A stretch of 64,000 bases of DNA from Girardinichthys multiradiatus (lineage: Eukaryota; Chordata; Actinopteri; Cyprinodontiformes; Goodeidae): positions 10,255,663 to 10,319,662 of the forward strand of contig NC_061811.1 in NCBI RefSeq assembly GCF_021462225.1, in the 5' to 3' direction. The position numbers were made by a program, and so were the translations under genes. How positions within the stretch are numbered: position 1 is the first letter of the stretch; every line of letters starts with the position of its first letter. Positions 36,225 to 48,560 of this stretch are shown here, piece after piece. Below the pieces are notes generated by a model. That model was not told where the DNA came from, searched no databases, and saw only the letters and a program-made list of their open reading frames with translations.

Positions 36225-37870
36225 TTTTTTAAATAGCTCTACAACAAATGTTGTCTCAAGGTACTTTATAAGATAAACAGATCCAGTTTATGTACAGAAA
36301 TACATAATCATTTCAATTCAATTATATGAATGCATTCAAAGTCATTTACATACATTCCAATTCAATGCCAAATGTTGAAAGGTTTCCTAAGGAAACTTGT
36401 GCGATTGCATTGAGTCACTGACTACTGAGCATAGCTACAGTAGACAATTGACTGCATTAAGTCATTTACTTTGCAGCAGCCTATCATACTGAGCAACAGT
36501 GGGGAGGACTTTCTTTTAACATGAACAAACTTCCTGTTATGATTTGGGGTTGTTTGGTTTTTGGTTTCAGGTTTTTTCTTTATATGTTCTTCACAGCTCA
36601 AGTTTTGAATCATGCTTCTGTTTATTATTTTCCTGTTTATGTTTTTGTTTAATGTTTTTCTAGTTATATTTCTATTAGTTTGTTTCCTTGGATTTGCGTT
36701 CTGTTCAAGCCATGTTTTTGCTCCTGTCACGTTGTGCTCTCTGTTAATCAACTTTATTCGGTTCACCTGCACCTAGTTAATCTGTCCTGCTTCACCTGGT
36801 TCACACTCCATTTATACACACCTGTTCTGTTTACACATCGCAGAAACATTTCTCAGATCATATCTTGTTTTTCAGTTCATGTCACCTGTTCATCATGCCA
36901 AGTCTGTCTTGCCAACCTGCCCATGTCTGTTTTTGCCATCACCTCCAGTGAGTGAGTTTTTTGTTATTAAATATCTTTTGCACTTACTGTCATGCTGCCT
37001 GCTAGTCTGCATTCTGTGGTCCTACGTTGCTCAAGTCTTAACACCTCCAGCAGAACCTGGCTCAGTGTGAGTTCCTCTCTGCTGAAACCTACTGGAAGTT
37101 TAAAAAGAGAGAGCAGACACAGAAGAACTGGTCATGGAGTACTTTCTAGAAATTGTTTTTTAATGGTCAATAGAAGCTCCTTTAGTGGCTTCATTTAGTA
37201 GAAATCACCACTAAAATAACTGCTCTGAGCCAGTAGTAACACCTATGTGATCTAACATAGAACACATGCAGTTATTTTAGCTCCTTCAATTACTTTTTAT
37301 ACCACAGAGAAAAGAAAAACACTGAAACACAGAGCAAAGAAAGAGAACATAAAGTTATTGGTAGCAAAAGCTCTGCCGATGGCCCCCACCAGGTGGGTGT
37401 CAGAGCAAAGCAGAACGCAGGTCAAAATGTAACTTTTATAAAAAGAAAAAAAAAATGAGAGAACCTAAAGTTATTGGCAGCATAACTGCAGACATTTCAT
37501 AATTGTAGAGTAGTAGAAGAAAATAGCAGGGTCAAAGATTATGTCCACCAGTGGCCTAAGTGGCATAACTACAGAGATATCTCAGCATAACCTAAGCCAT
37601 TCTAGCTATCAGCTTTATCATAAAGGAAAGTTTGAAGAATGATCTTAAAATTTGTGTTTCTGCTCATGGACAAAAACTGGGAGCTGGTTCCACAGAGAGG
37701 AGCCTGACAACTGAAAGATCAGACTCCCATTGTACTTTTGGAAACCCCAGGAACCACTAGTAAGCTTGCAGTGTTAAAGATCAGATTCAGTTTGATATAA
37801 GAATCAGTAGGATTGCAAAATATTCTATATTTAACAGGGAACCAATGAGGGGAAGCTAAATTTGCTTTCT
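36225..37870 (-). repeat. Teleost retroposon-type repeat, split by a solo LTR
   Basis: The left part (CTACAACAAATGTTGTCTC, then TTCAATTCAATTATATG) and the right part (CCTCCAGCAGAACCTGGCTC, then GTTATTGGCAGCATAACTGC and CTGGGAGCTGGTTCCAC) are consecutive in a repeat I know from many teleost genomes. Here they are separated by the LTR at 36535-37043. The AATTC-type simple sequence at the left suggests the element reads on the minus strand with its tail to the left. It has no readable protein. A related truncated copy starts at about 62880. Confidence 0.55.
36535..37043 (+). mobile_element. Solo LTR nested in another repeat
   Basis: It begins TGTTATGATTTGGGG and ends CAAGTCTTAACA (TG...CA, inverted ends TGTTA/TTAACA). 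The flanks are CTTCC (36530-36534) and CCTCC (37044-37048), a target duplication with one difference. A TATA-like CATTTATACAC lies near 36809 and an ATTAAA signal near 36964. The two sides join into a continuous host repeat when it is removed. Confidence 0.72.
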
Positions 37871-38575
37871 TAGTTTAAAATATATTTTTGTGTCATTTAG
37901 GGCCTCTTCACATAGGGTTAGGATCCCAATCAAACCTCACCATGCCACAGGGGTGGGTCTGGTACCTACACCCAGCCATCATTAGGCATTATATATTAAA
38001 ATAAAAAATAAAAATTTTTGAGAAATAATAATTATTTTTATATGAATAGAAAATTTGCTTTACGTTTAATCAGTATTACAAGGTCTGCAGCAGTTTTGTG
38101 ATTGTTTTCCGTCACCAACATTCATGTTTGGGATTAATCATTTTGATGTGCAAACCCTTCTGGACTGTCCTGTCTGGTAGCACATGAATTAAACGGTTTT
38201 AGAAAGCTGCTATGATGTTCTAACAAAACCTTCCTTAAAATACATGTAGCTGAGAGTTCATTTATCCTCATTCCTCACCTTGGTTTCCTAAACATAGATA
38301 TCTACACTGAACTGTCATAGTACTGCATTGTGATTGTATCAGTTATTAGTGTTTCAGTTTGATTATTTTTTGTCCTGTTTTACTGTTATTATTCTTTAGT
38401 TTTATGAGTTTATTAGTTTTCTAGCATAGTGTAATAGTTTATTGACTAAAGTATTTTATCTGGAAGTTAAGGTTTTATTAAATTCTGGTGTGTTTTAAAA
38501 ATATATTTTTTTGTGTTTCTATGTGTGCAGGGCTTGATGTTTGAGAACGCCATCGTGCAAACCCACAAGTTCATC
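37871..38575. other. AT-rich sequence, nothing recognised
   Basis: No coding frame or repeat is identified. It ends in TCATC (38571-38575), the left target duplication of the next LTR. Confidence 0.5.
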
Positions 38576-39269
38576 TGCTATGAATCAGAAAAAGGCGGAC
38601 CCAAGATTCAGCCAGACACAGTACTGAAAGTTTAAAAGGTTTATTCAGCCACAGGAAAACGTCACACGGGTAACACTCCTCACAGCTTCCAGGAATCACT
38701 GAGGCAGAAAGAGGGATTAGTGACTTGTAGTCTCCAGATTTTGCAGGGATCAGAAAAGCCACTAATCTGCTTTTGTCTTGCGTGGAACTTGAAGCCCAGA
38801 GGGGAAACCTCAGTGGGCGGCAGACGGTGATCTCCACAGCACAGGTAAGAAGTGACTCCAGGCTGAATAATCCGAGGGCTAGGCTGGCTCAATAATCCAT
38901 GGACAGAAACAGGGTCAACGATCAGAACAAGAGGCGTCAGGCAAGGGGCAGGCAGAGGCACAAACCAGATGTAGGAAACAAGGTCGACAACCAAAATCCA
39001 AATAGTCCGACAGGGAGCAGGCAGAGGCATAAATCCAAAAGGCAAGGTCAAGAACAATGATCAGACAGGAAGGAACACTGGATATCTACTCACACGATGG
39101 CTTTCAAAAATCTGGCACCGTCTGCTTGTCAGAGTCAGTATATATCAGGGAAGACACAGGTGCTTGGCATTCCACAGATTGCACTACACTGCAGCAGCCA
39201 CCAGGTGCATCTAATCTGCTGATTGCAGCCAGGGAGACAGGGTAGAGCAGACGTGCCAGAATCATAACA
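38576..39269 (-). mobile_element. Solo LTR with perfect 5-bp target duplication
   Basis: It begins TGCTATGAATCAG and ends CAGAATCATAACA (TG...CA). The five flanking bases TCATC are identical at 38571-38575 and 39270-39274. AATAAA on the minus strand lies at 38640-38645, about 65 bases from the end, fixing the orientation. The body contains short internal near-repeats (GGGCAGGCAGAGGCAC at about 38945 and GGAGCAGGCAGAGGCA at about 39015). No internal region remains. Confidence 0.82.
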
Positions 39270-40399
39270 TCATCTGTAATACCTCGCCTCACCAGGCAGG
39301 TATTCACAGAACAATAACTGACTGAGAGTAAGAGCTGTTTGGCTATTAATTTATGATAATCAGGTGGTGCCCAAATTGTTAATTTAGATTAAAAATCACA
39401 AATTTGATCAGTAATTGCCCTTGGCATGTTACTGATTCATCCAAAGGTATTAAAAACAAAACTTCCACCTGGACTGTTTTAGTAGCTCTTCAAACAATCC
39501 AGTGAAACTTATTTCAAATTTCAGTTAAATATGCGGATACACCTTCAGGATTTGTAAAAGAGGGAGTTTAAAATAAATCAGGAAATCTGGAGACAAAAAA
39601 AGCGTATACATTATCTGGGGCAGTTCCTACAATTTCCAAAACTGAAATCATGCCATTTTGGTGGGATTAATTTATTTGTTTATTTTAGGGAAGCCACTTG
39701 AAACTCTCCACATTGCTTTCCTGTAGAAAGGATAGAAGTTCCATTACAATAACTAAACATTATGTAACACTCATCAAGCTTTGTATTACAATCACAAACT
39801 ATCACAGAGCGAGCACACTGTAAATACTCCCTGAGACATCTTTATGACAAAACATGACCTGCATGAGATGAAGAAATAAGATTAAGTAGTGAAACTTTTA
39901 GCATTCACATACTCCGTGAATGAGGATTCTTCCATCTGAACCCCAGACAGCTGGAATGAGTGGGCTGAACAGCTGTTTCTCACTAAACGCGCCGTCATAG
40001 CTGTGTTAGATTAGAAACAACACACTTCAAGCAATGTTTCTCCAGCTAGAGATACGGGCATCTTTATTTCTGGTTTAGTTAGGTCAGGGAAAACTCCATC
40101 TCAAATGACCCTCCACCCCCATCGCATTTGGTTCTTGTTGAAATTTATTTTTCTGCAGGTAGTCCTACAGCTGGCAGTGTTAGTGGCTCTATGGAGGGTT
40201 TCCAGTTTCACTTATGTGGCGAGAAGGTAATGTTATTCTTTGTCAACTTAATGAATGTTATATGAAAATAAATTAGAAGAAATCAGACTTTTTTATTATA
40301 TTTACTATTGTTAGAATGGGCTGTATGATTAGGTTGAATTAAGTTATTGGATTTCTGAAACAGGAATCTTAAACAAAAATCTGCATTTGGCAACTGGGC

Positions 40400-40402
<3 letters not shown>

Positions 40403-40448
<46 letters not shown>
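40403..40448. repeat. (TA)23 microsatellite
   Basis: Forty-six bases of uninterrupted TA. Confidence 0.97.
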
Positions 40449-40450
<2 letters not shown>

Positions 40451-40737
40451 TGTGGATGTGTTTATTTCCAGCCTGGTTGCATGCAAATCACCTTCAGACA
40501 TTGTCAGAAAATTAAATCCTCCACAAACAAACAATCGTCAGCCTGCTTGTTGACTCGGTTTCTTCTCGCTGACAGGAACTGAACAGTTTGAGGTGGTTCC
40601 GTCAGGGAGGTGCTGTTTTTGTTCTGTTCCAACTCTCAGAGGAACATCCCTCCCCAACCGTTGCTGCTGGCATCACCCGGGGTGACAGAGGCACCACTGG
40701 GTGACGGTGGGTGGTGCTGGTGGGGCTGTCATTCTGG

Positions 40738-40740
<3 letters not shown>

Positions 40741-40793
<53 letters not shown>

Positions 40794-40813
40794 CACACAC
40801 ACACGCACACACA
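40741..40813. repeat. (AC)25 microsatellite with interrupted extension
   Basis: Fifty bases of pure AC, then ATGCACAC- and CGCACAC-type interrupted units to about 40813. Confidence 0.97.
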
Positions 40814-43800
40814 GAGCCAAACATAAAGCAGTTGGATGGATGCTTTAGACCAAAGTATAACAGGAGAATCAGCATCTCTTGGGGATCAGACTCACCTGAA
40901 TGCAGTGACAAAGACTTCACTCGCATTCCTGCTTTTTACACTTTATTTAGAGAGGATTATTACCGCAGAGTTTCACTCCGGCAGTGCTGCATTAGGTTTA
41001 TTTCCCTAACATGCAAAATATTCATTGACTCCATTTAATTTGAGTTTAACATAAATGCTTATTATGCCACTGAATCACAGCTAAATTAATGCAAGCTAAT
41101 TATGTTTAATAAGAAAAAAAAGTCAGCTGGATAATTGTACTTTAGGTAGATCAAAATTACAAATAACCTGCTTCTTTAACTTGTTGTCCCCAAACACAGA
41201 CTTCATTTCACACACACATATTCGGTTTTTATTTAGTTATTTTTCTGCTAGGGGAGAAAGCGTGTGTGCACCTTCTTCATACCAGTGGAGGGCAGAATTA
41301 CATTTCATAAATTACAAGCCCCGAATGTTGATTAGAATGCAGGAGGGAGAAAGAAGGAGGAGGTGAAGAAAGGAGGGGTGTAAATGCTTTTGATTTGAGT
41401 TTGATGGACCTGCATTTTGTCCCCCCCCACCACCACCCCTCCGTGCACCCTTACTCCCCCCTACCTCCCCCCATCCCCCTAAACATGTTTTGTTTCCAAA
41501 GTGGGGTTAAATGTTGGAGGAACACGCACAAGCTCGCTAGAGTTTTCAGATTTTTTCTTTCTTTTGCTTTTTCTGTGTTCCATAGTAATATTTAATGCCT
41601 GGAAGTATAACTTTCTCTATATGACCAATTAAAATAAAAGAATGAATAAAACTTAGTTTTTTTCTTATTTCATCTTGTTTCTAATTGCTAACTCAATAAG
41701 AAAGACTTGCTTGTTTTACTTCTTAACTGGCTTTAAATGGTTGATTAAAAAATAAATGATGTCCTACAATGTTTAAAGAAATTTAAGATATTAAATAAAA
41801 AATTACAATAAACCTCAATATTTTCAAGATCTTATTTTTCTATAGAAAAATTAAGACATAATAACAAAAACACAAATTTTGTGCTGCAAAAACAAAGCAA
41901 AAACTGCTTTTTCTTTCTTAAACGCATTGTTTTTAGGATGCATTTGTAAAAACCCAACTAAATAATTAATAACTAGTTAAATTTAAGATATAATTTATAA
42001 AAACGTCTGCTGCTGCATGTAAAAAAAAGACAAAAAAAACTGTAAACACATTTGTAAAACTTAAACGGAAATAAATTGCACTAAATTGTTTCAGAGTTCA
42101 CAAAAACCATAACAATGCTCAACCGTTTCTAACAAATTAATACCACTCATGAAATTATAAGGTGCATGTAGTATTATTTGACTATTTATTTCTTTCATAT
42201 CTGAAATCAGAAACTATTTTGTATATTTCTACTCCTTTCTTGAGATGTAATTTGAAATTTTAAGTCACTCAGTTAGAAAGTGAGGTGATGTAATCAGAAA
42301 CTGAGCATCTCGTTTACCATCCAATGATTCACAGAATGAGAATCTGTAAAAATATTTGAGATATAAGGTTACGGCAGGCACAGGATCTCCTTGGTGAACC
42401 AGTGATTAGTCAAATCCTGCTCTTCACAGCTTGGCTTCCCTGATTTGGATGGAAGGAAAGATTCATCGGATGATACACAGATACAGTTAGAAGCAGCGTC
42501 ACGGGCGCATTTACAGAGAAAAAAAAATTGGGCTTTCATTCCTATCGCCATTCCAAAATTTAGCTGATTTGTCTGAAGAGAGAAAATATTTTACTTTGTT
42601 TGAGTCTATATTTATTTTTTAATTACAACTTCAGTTGCAACAGAGGAAAAATACATTTTGCTACTTTAAATCTCAACGAGTATGTTAAACAGTATATCTA
42701 CAATGGCTTCTGTCTTCTGTCCAGAGATTTCTCTAAAGCACTTGCTCTCATCCTTGAACCAACCAAATTAATGTTCAAAGTAAACAGAGAGGAGCCACAA
42801 AATTGAAAATTTCCTCTTAAATGTCTCCTGAAATCTTTTGGGTATTCAACTTACTTTGGTGACATCAGCACTAACAGCAATGTGGAGACTCTCCTCTTTA
42901 TTCTTATTGGTCAATCTGCAGGAAATAACACAGAACCCCTTGGCTGCATGGTAACAAATAGAATATGCCAATCAAATTTGGAGAGTTGTGTCAGTTTGGA
43001 TGGAGGGGAGAGTGATCTGCTGCAGGTGGAACAAGGCCAAACCTCATTTTACAGGTCATCGGGCTCAAGTCTGAGATGGTCGGTGAGGACAGAGGGGAAT
43101 GTGGAGGATTCAGCTTCTAATGTTTGGGAATGTGAAGAAATATTTATTTAATACATAGGTTAAAACATACAGTCATACTATTTTTAAACCTGATGAGGAC
43201 AAGTAAAGCTATAAATTAATCCTGCATTAAATTTTGGACAGCATCACTGTCCAACATTTGACCATATAACACCATATTGACTTCATCTCTTTAGCTTACA
43301 TGCGAACAATTTAGCACTTTTAGATATTATAATTAAAAAAACAGCTGGAAGCTGAAAATATGCATAAACCTTAAAAAGGGTATATTGTGTGCGTTTGCTG
43401 CTTGTTCTTGGTGCTTTATCTGCAAAACCTTTGAATTATCCTGAGAATACTTCTCTTGGAGATCAGATACATGTTTTAGGAACAACTTACGCTGAATCAT
43501 TCTGATCAAAAACATAAGCAAAAAAAAAACTAATAAAAAAGATAAATTTCTTCAGAGAAATGCAGTTTATTTCTTGGTCAGGCAGTACTCTGATCTACTC
43601 CCTGAACAAAACCCTTTTTAGTAGCAGGGAAAAAAGTTGATCATTGTTGCTAGTAGGTTGTTGCTCTGTTGTCTTGCACATATTGCAATCTAATATTTGT
43701 TATATTGAGTCTATTCAATGGCTGGAAGTAGTGGTGCCTCTGAAAACATTACATGGTAGTCAGTAGCCACCAAAGATCCTTCAGCGGGTGTTGCTAAACT

Positions 43801-44571
43801 GAGTGTGAGAAAAGCAAACATTGCAACATTCTACTGCCAACAAACAGATAAGTATCTCCTGGACTACAGCGCTCTTCAAGCATTGTTCATGGAAATGATC
43901 TCATCTTTAATTCATCTTGGTGCTGAAGAAGTCGTCTCTCCTGTTGCTGCAGTAGGATAGCAGTGCTGCTTCATCTCCGGACTCAGGTGGCTAAAAAAGA
44001 AGTTATCATCTTGAGAGTTCGATGCCTCTGAAATATTTAGGTAACAGGGTGAAAAGTCTTTATAGTTGTTTCCAACATGCAACTTTCAGAGTTATTGTAA
44101 CTTGCATTACAATGCAGAATTATTTCAAACTGTAAATGTGTTCGATTTCTGCATGTAAATAAACAGGTAAAGCATTCATTATAACAATCATTAAAGCATT
44201 TGATGTTTAAATAAAAGAAAATTCTCTTAAAGAATTCTGGCATCTTCAAAAATAAAATTTTGCAGTTTTTAAACCCCTTCGCACTAGATGAACACTGCAA
44301 CAAAATAATAGAAGAGAAAATCAGCCAGATCAGGGATGGTGTTTTAAGGGTCTTTTGTGAAGTCTTCAGAGGCGTATTAAGAACTCTGGCAGTGGCAATA
44401 TATCAAGGTCCTGCAAGCAGCTTGGGGGTAATTGTTGGATAGTTTATCCCTAATGTGGAGCCCACACACACCAGTGAAATCTAAAGCTGGACTAATCATG
44501 CTGGCGCCAACGTAAGACTATGAGTCCATAATAGAAGCAGCATTATGGCATAGTTGTGTGATCCTCTTGTG

Positions 44572-45069
44572 CAGGAGTCAGCAACCTTTGCAATGTAAAA
44601 ACCATTATTGTCTATTAGAGCCACAAAACCTTTACGACCCTTCAAAAAGTAGCTTAGCAAGTTTTATAATAACTACTTTAAATGTGTTACATGGTTAAAT
44701 TAACATCAGCTTTATTTATGTTTTTAGGTTAGGACAGGCTTTACAACAAATTAATGTATGCATTTTCTTAAATGGAAGGTTCTCATATCAAAAAGACATG
44801 ATGGGGAAATTATTGGGGGGGGGGATCATGTAGTTTGTGACTGAATGAAAAATGAACTGACAAAAAATAAATATTCCTTGTGCCTTAAGTGTCATTCTGT
44901 TGTGAAAATCATATGCAGATATTTCATGAAAACATTTTAACGAACTGCTAAAACAACTTCTTTAATGTTTAGCATTGACTTTGTATTGAAAAACATTGCT
45001 TAGATTTTGTTAAGAGAGAAGACCTAAAGAGCCACATGTGGATCCATAGCCACAAGTGGCAGACCCCTG
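44572..45069. mobile_element. hAT-type MITE with 8-bp target duplication
   Basis: The termini read CAGGAGTCAGCAACCTTTG on the left and GTGGCAGACCCCTG on the right, an imperfect inverted repeat starting CAGG. The flanks CTCTTGTG (44564-44571) and CTCTAGTG (45070-45077) are an 8-bp duplication with one difference, the length made by hAT transposases. Near the right end, AAAGAGCCACATGTGGATCC is the usual subterminal motif of these elements in fish. The 498-bp body is non-coding. Confidence 0.85.
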
Positions 45070-45077
45070 CTCTAGTG

Positions 45078-48019
45078 CATTCCTCCATCTTGACATTACA
45101 AAACCCTCTTGCCAAATGATGGCTGGGAGTGTGATGAAACCATGACTGTATCATCTTGGTAAATGCTGCTGATGTTTAGAGAGTGGTGAGGAGAGCATGA
45201 CAGTGTCTCAGAGAAGGTCATTTGCCTTCGTAGTGAAGCAGATTTTTCTACATCCACCCTCATTCAGATGTTGCACAGCTTGTGGAGGGTGCAACAGGGT
45301 TGTAGTTCAGCATTAAGGGGTTTTGTCAACAAAAAAGGTTCAACAAAACATTCTGACTCCAGGCTATAAAACAAGTGCTGCAACCCGTGTTCTACATTTG
45401 ACTCCTAAAACGTTTAAAAAAACTAAACTATCTAAAGGTTGTGAAAGATGTACAGTAAAAGATGAGACCCCCGAGAATGAAAAGTCTGAACACTACCTCT
45501 GCTGCAGAGAACTCTAAAAATATTTGAGCTAAATACTTAAAATCATTTGTCATCTTAAGATTAAGATTTGACACATAAATTACTGTTCATAACAGAGAGT
45601 TCATGAAAGATGGACAACAGGGAACAAGACTTCAGGAAAATGAGACGGTTCAATGTTTTTCAGAATGAGATTATAATAATCTTAAACTCAAACCTTCTCC
45701 CGTGAAACCTGATTTTCACTTTATGAAACCAAATCCCTAAAAGGGTTAAATTAGAACAAGCTGCAGATTTTTCTGAGCCGGATAAAATGAAAATGACAAA
45801 AAGTATGCTAATATGTGATAGGTGTTTAAACGTAGCTATTTTATTAATGCTTTTTACAATGCCATGGATGTTGTTTGTGTAAACAATACATCAATAGTTT
45901 GTTTCCAGGAGGAATTTATCTTATAGGACCTGGAATAGTAAATAATTTTAAAAATATATTTTTCGTTCTTATTTTCTACACATGTCCAGGCCTGAAAAAT
46001 GAATAAAGCAAACAAATTACAATATTTTCCTCTAGGCATGAGTGGGAAACAAAAATGGAACATCCAGAGGAACTGAGAAGTGACACTAACAGGCATACAA
46101 ATGGGAATTAAGGAAGCAAGCTAAGGTTTTACATAGAAAAATGATTTTTACATATTATTATTATTATATTTTAGTCTCTGTTTTGAACAATTTGGCAGGT
46201 AGCACTGGCTTCAAATGAGATTTTAAATTTCCATATTCATTCATTGTTTATTACTGAGTGACTCACCTTTTTTTCCCAATACAGTTGAGTGCTGTATCAG
46301 AGTTATGTTTCCTATTTATGGAGGTATTTTATTATAATACTTATACTCTTTCTAACTAAATAAAAAAATAAAACAGTTCATATTTGGCCTCACTTGTTCT
46401 TTTGTTTGGGTTGGATAAAATATCCTCCCCGTAGCTCTGAAGGATTAAAAAAAAGAATATGATCAAAAAACAAAAACCCTCAGAGGCAGATAACAAGTCA
46501 CAAACCAGTTCAACTCGTGAATCCAAACAGAGAAAAATATTCATAACTTCAAAGAACAAAAACAGCCAAAATAATAAGCTTCAATAAAAACATCCCTCAC
46601 ATTGGTTTTATTGTACAGACGAGTAATTTAGTCTGAATATTGGCTAATAGCTCTGAACTTTGGAGTGAGAGATATGGTATTGAGTAGTTTTTTTTTTCCT
46701 TTTGCTGCAGGGCAGAAATTAGCCTCTCTGCAGCAATAAAAACATACGCTCACTTCCTGTCTGGAAGCACTTTCATCTCTGCAATCAGAGACTAGAGCAA
46801 CGCCTTGGCCATTCACTTAGAACCACGAGGACCAGTACCTGGACGCTCCCTGTTACTGAATTGATGGGAAGATCTTTGGATTCTGCAGATGCCTTTTTAA
46901 CACCTGCCAGCCAGTTTGTGTTGCTCTGTCTGTCACTGCTGAATAGATGACACCATCCAGCCTTATTCATATGACAGCATACCTAAAGACAATGCCATCT
47001 GTCAAAAAGTAATTGAAGAACTGCCTCCTCAAAACAACATGAGAGCTCCTCCTAAATCCTCCGAAGCGTTTCTTTATGAAGCTGCAGCCAAACAAACACC
47101 GATTTTAAAATTTTTATGACATCAGCAAAACTAAGTCAATCACTTGGAATAGAGGAGCTTTTTCGGTCCTGGAGATCTTGCCGAGGGGTTGATGGCGCCG
47201 AGCAGATGATACATGGTTGACGTGGTTGAACGTCGTAAGATGACTAATCTTCAGGCTCTCACCGGCGGCTCATTAGAAATGCGTTAAGCTCACCGGTTAG
47301 GTTTACTCCTTCAAAAGGCAGGAGTGTGTGTGTATGTTGGCATTGTCCCAAGGCGCACGCAAAATAACGGGATTGACAGATGAGTTGTGGAACTCAGATG
47401 GAAGGAGACAGGCAGCAAAATGGGAAGGGAGGATCCATAGTCCGGCTGTTTTAATGGCGAACAGAGAAATGATTCCTCAGACTGACGCTTGCAGTTTGTT
47501 TCCTAATTTATCTGAGCTGCTCAGGCAAGCAGACAAGATGAGAAACAGTAAACAAAAGAAAGCAGGGAGGGTGCAGTACAAACCTGCAAGTGTAATTGGC
47601 GAACAATAAGAAATTAACACACAGCTTTATGTAGCAAAAGCTCTGTAAATTTGAAGTATGAAGCTTAATAGGACAAAACAGAGGTTAATGTAGTTGGTGA
47701 GCAACAGCTCCCTCTATGCGTAAAGGCAGCATTAAGAACTTCATCTGTCTACACAGATAGAGAACGTCTTGTTTGCAAGTCTATCACCATTGTGGTGGCT
47801 GAACATCGACAGATCAAATTATAGAGGTAATTCAGTGACTTTTCGATTATCACAGCTACAGTTCTGTACGGATTTCTTATTTCTTTGCTTTGCTTTTACA
47901 CAATTAAATGTTTCAGATCTTCAAATTATGATTTCATAAATTATTGGAAAGATATCTGTCCATACCAACCTGACCCTATCAAAAACGTGTGTTGCACACT
48001 AAGCCTCTGATTGACTCAC
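45078..48019. other. Unique AT-rich sequence, no gene recognised
   Basis: Short chance frames only. 47150-47340 is a GC-balanced block (GATGGCGCCGAGCAGATG, CTCACCGGTTAGG) that may be conserved but has no firm signal. Confidence 0.4.
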
Positions 48020-48560
48020 CCATGGCAGAGACAACTGTCATTGAGCCTTTGGAAAGACTGACACTCCAAAACCTTCTTCTTTTGAGCCATTCAGATGTGG
48101 ACTTTGTAATTTAATTTGGATCGCTGTCCTGCTGCCTAACCCAATTGATAGACTGATGTCTAAACATTCTTCAAGATTTTCTGGTTGACATCAGATGGTA
48201 CTATCAATTGTGGTGAAGCAGCTACAGATTATCAGACTACTACTACCATGTTGGAATGTTATTATGATGATTATTTCCTGAAATGTTGTCTTTGTTTGAC
48301 ATCTGATGTAACATTACACACCAAAGCCAGCAAAAATTCTGCCTTTCATATCGCCAGCCCACAGAATATTTTCCCAAACGTCTTGGGGATCAAATGTGAG
48401 ACAAGCCTTTGTGTGATTTTGGGTCAGTAGTGGTTCTGGCCTTGGAACTGTCCAATGGATGCCATTTTGCCCAGTCTCTTTCTAATCTCTAAATCATTAA
48501 CAGTTAACTTATCTGACACAAGTGAGCCCTCCAGTACTTCAGAACCTCTGTTTCATGTTT
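48020..48560 (-). pseudogene. Decayed Tc1-like transposase fragment
   Basis: On the minus strand around 48405-48310 the reading DPQDVWENILWAGDMKGRIF corresponds to the DPQDFWENxLWTDETKVE region of Sleeping Beauty-type Tc1 transposases. The first catalytic Asp context (TDE) has become AGD. Downstream pieces on the same strand (near 48140-48100, the region reading DQHINQLG-like) follow the expected order. Frames shift repeatedly and no terminal repeats were found. Confidence 0.6.

Larger units (their letters stand above)
39270..44571. other. Long AT-rich unique stretch with microsatellites
   Basis: No gene is recognised. Two microsatellites are entered separately, and a pyrimidine-rich CCCC/CACC block lies at 41418-41480. 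41600-42200 is extremely AT-rich. Chance frames across the CA repeat (up to 142 codons) are low-complexity. Confidence 0.45.

Noticed and set aside
40610..41038. 142-codon frame across the CA microsatellite
   Set aside because: The central half is His-Thr repeat translation of (CA)n; there is no domain.
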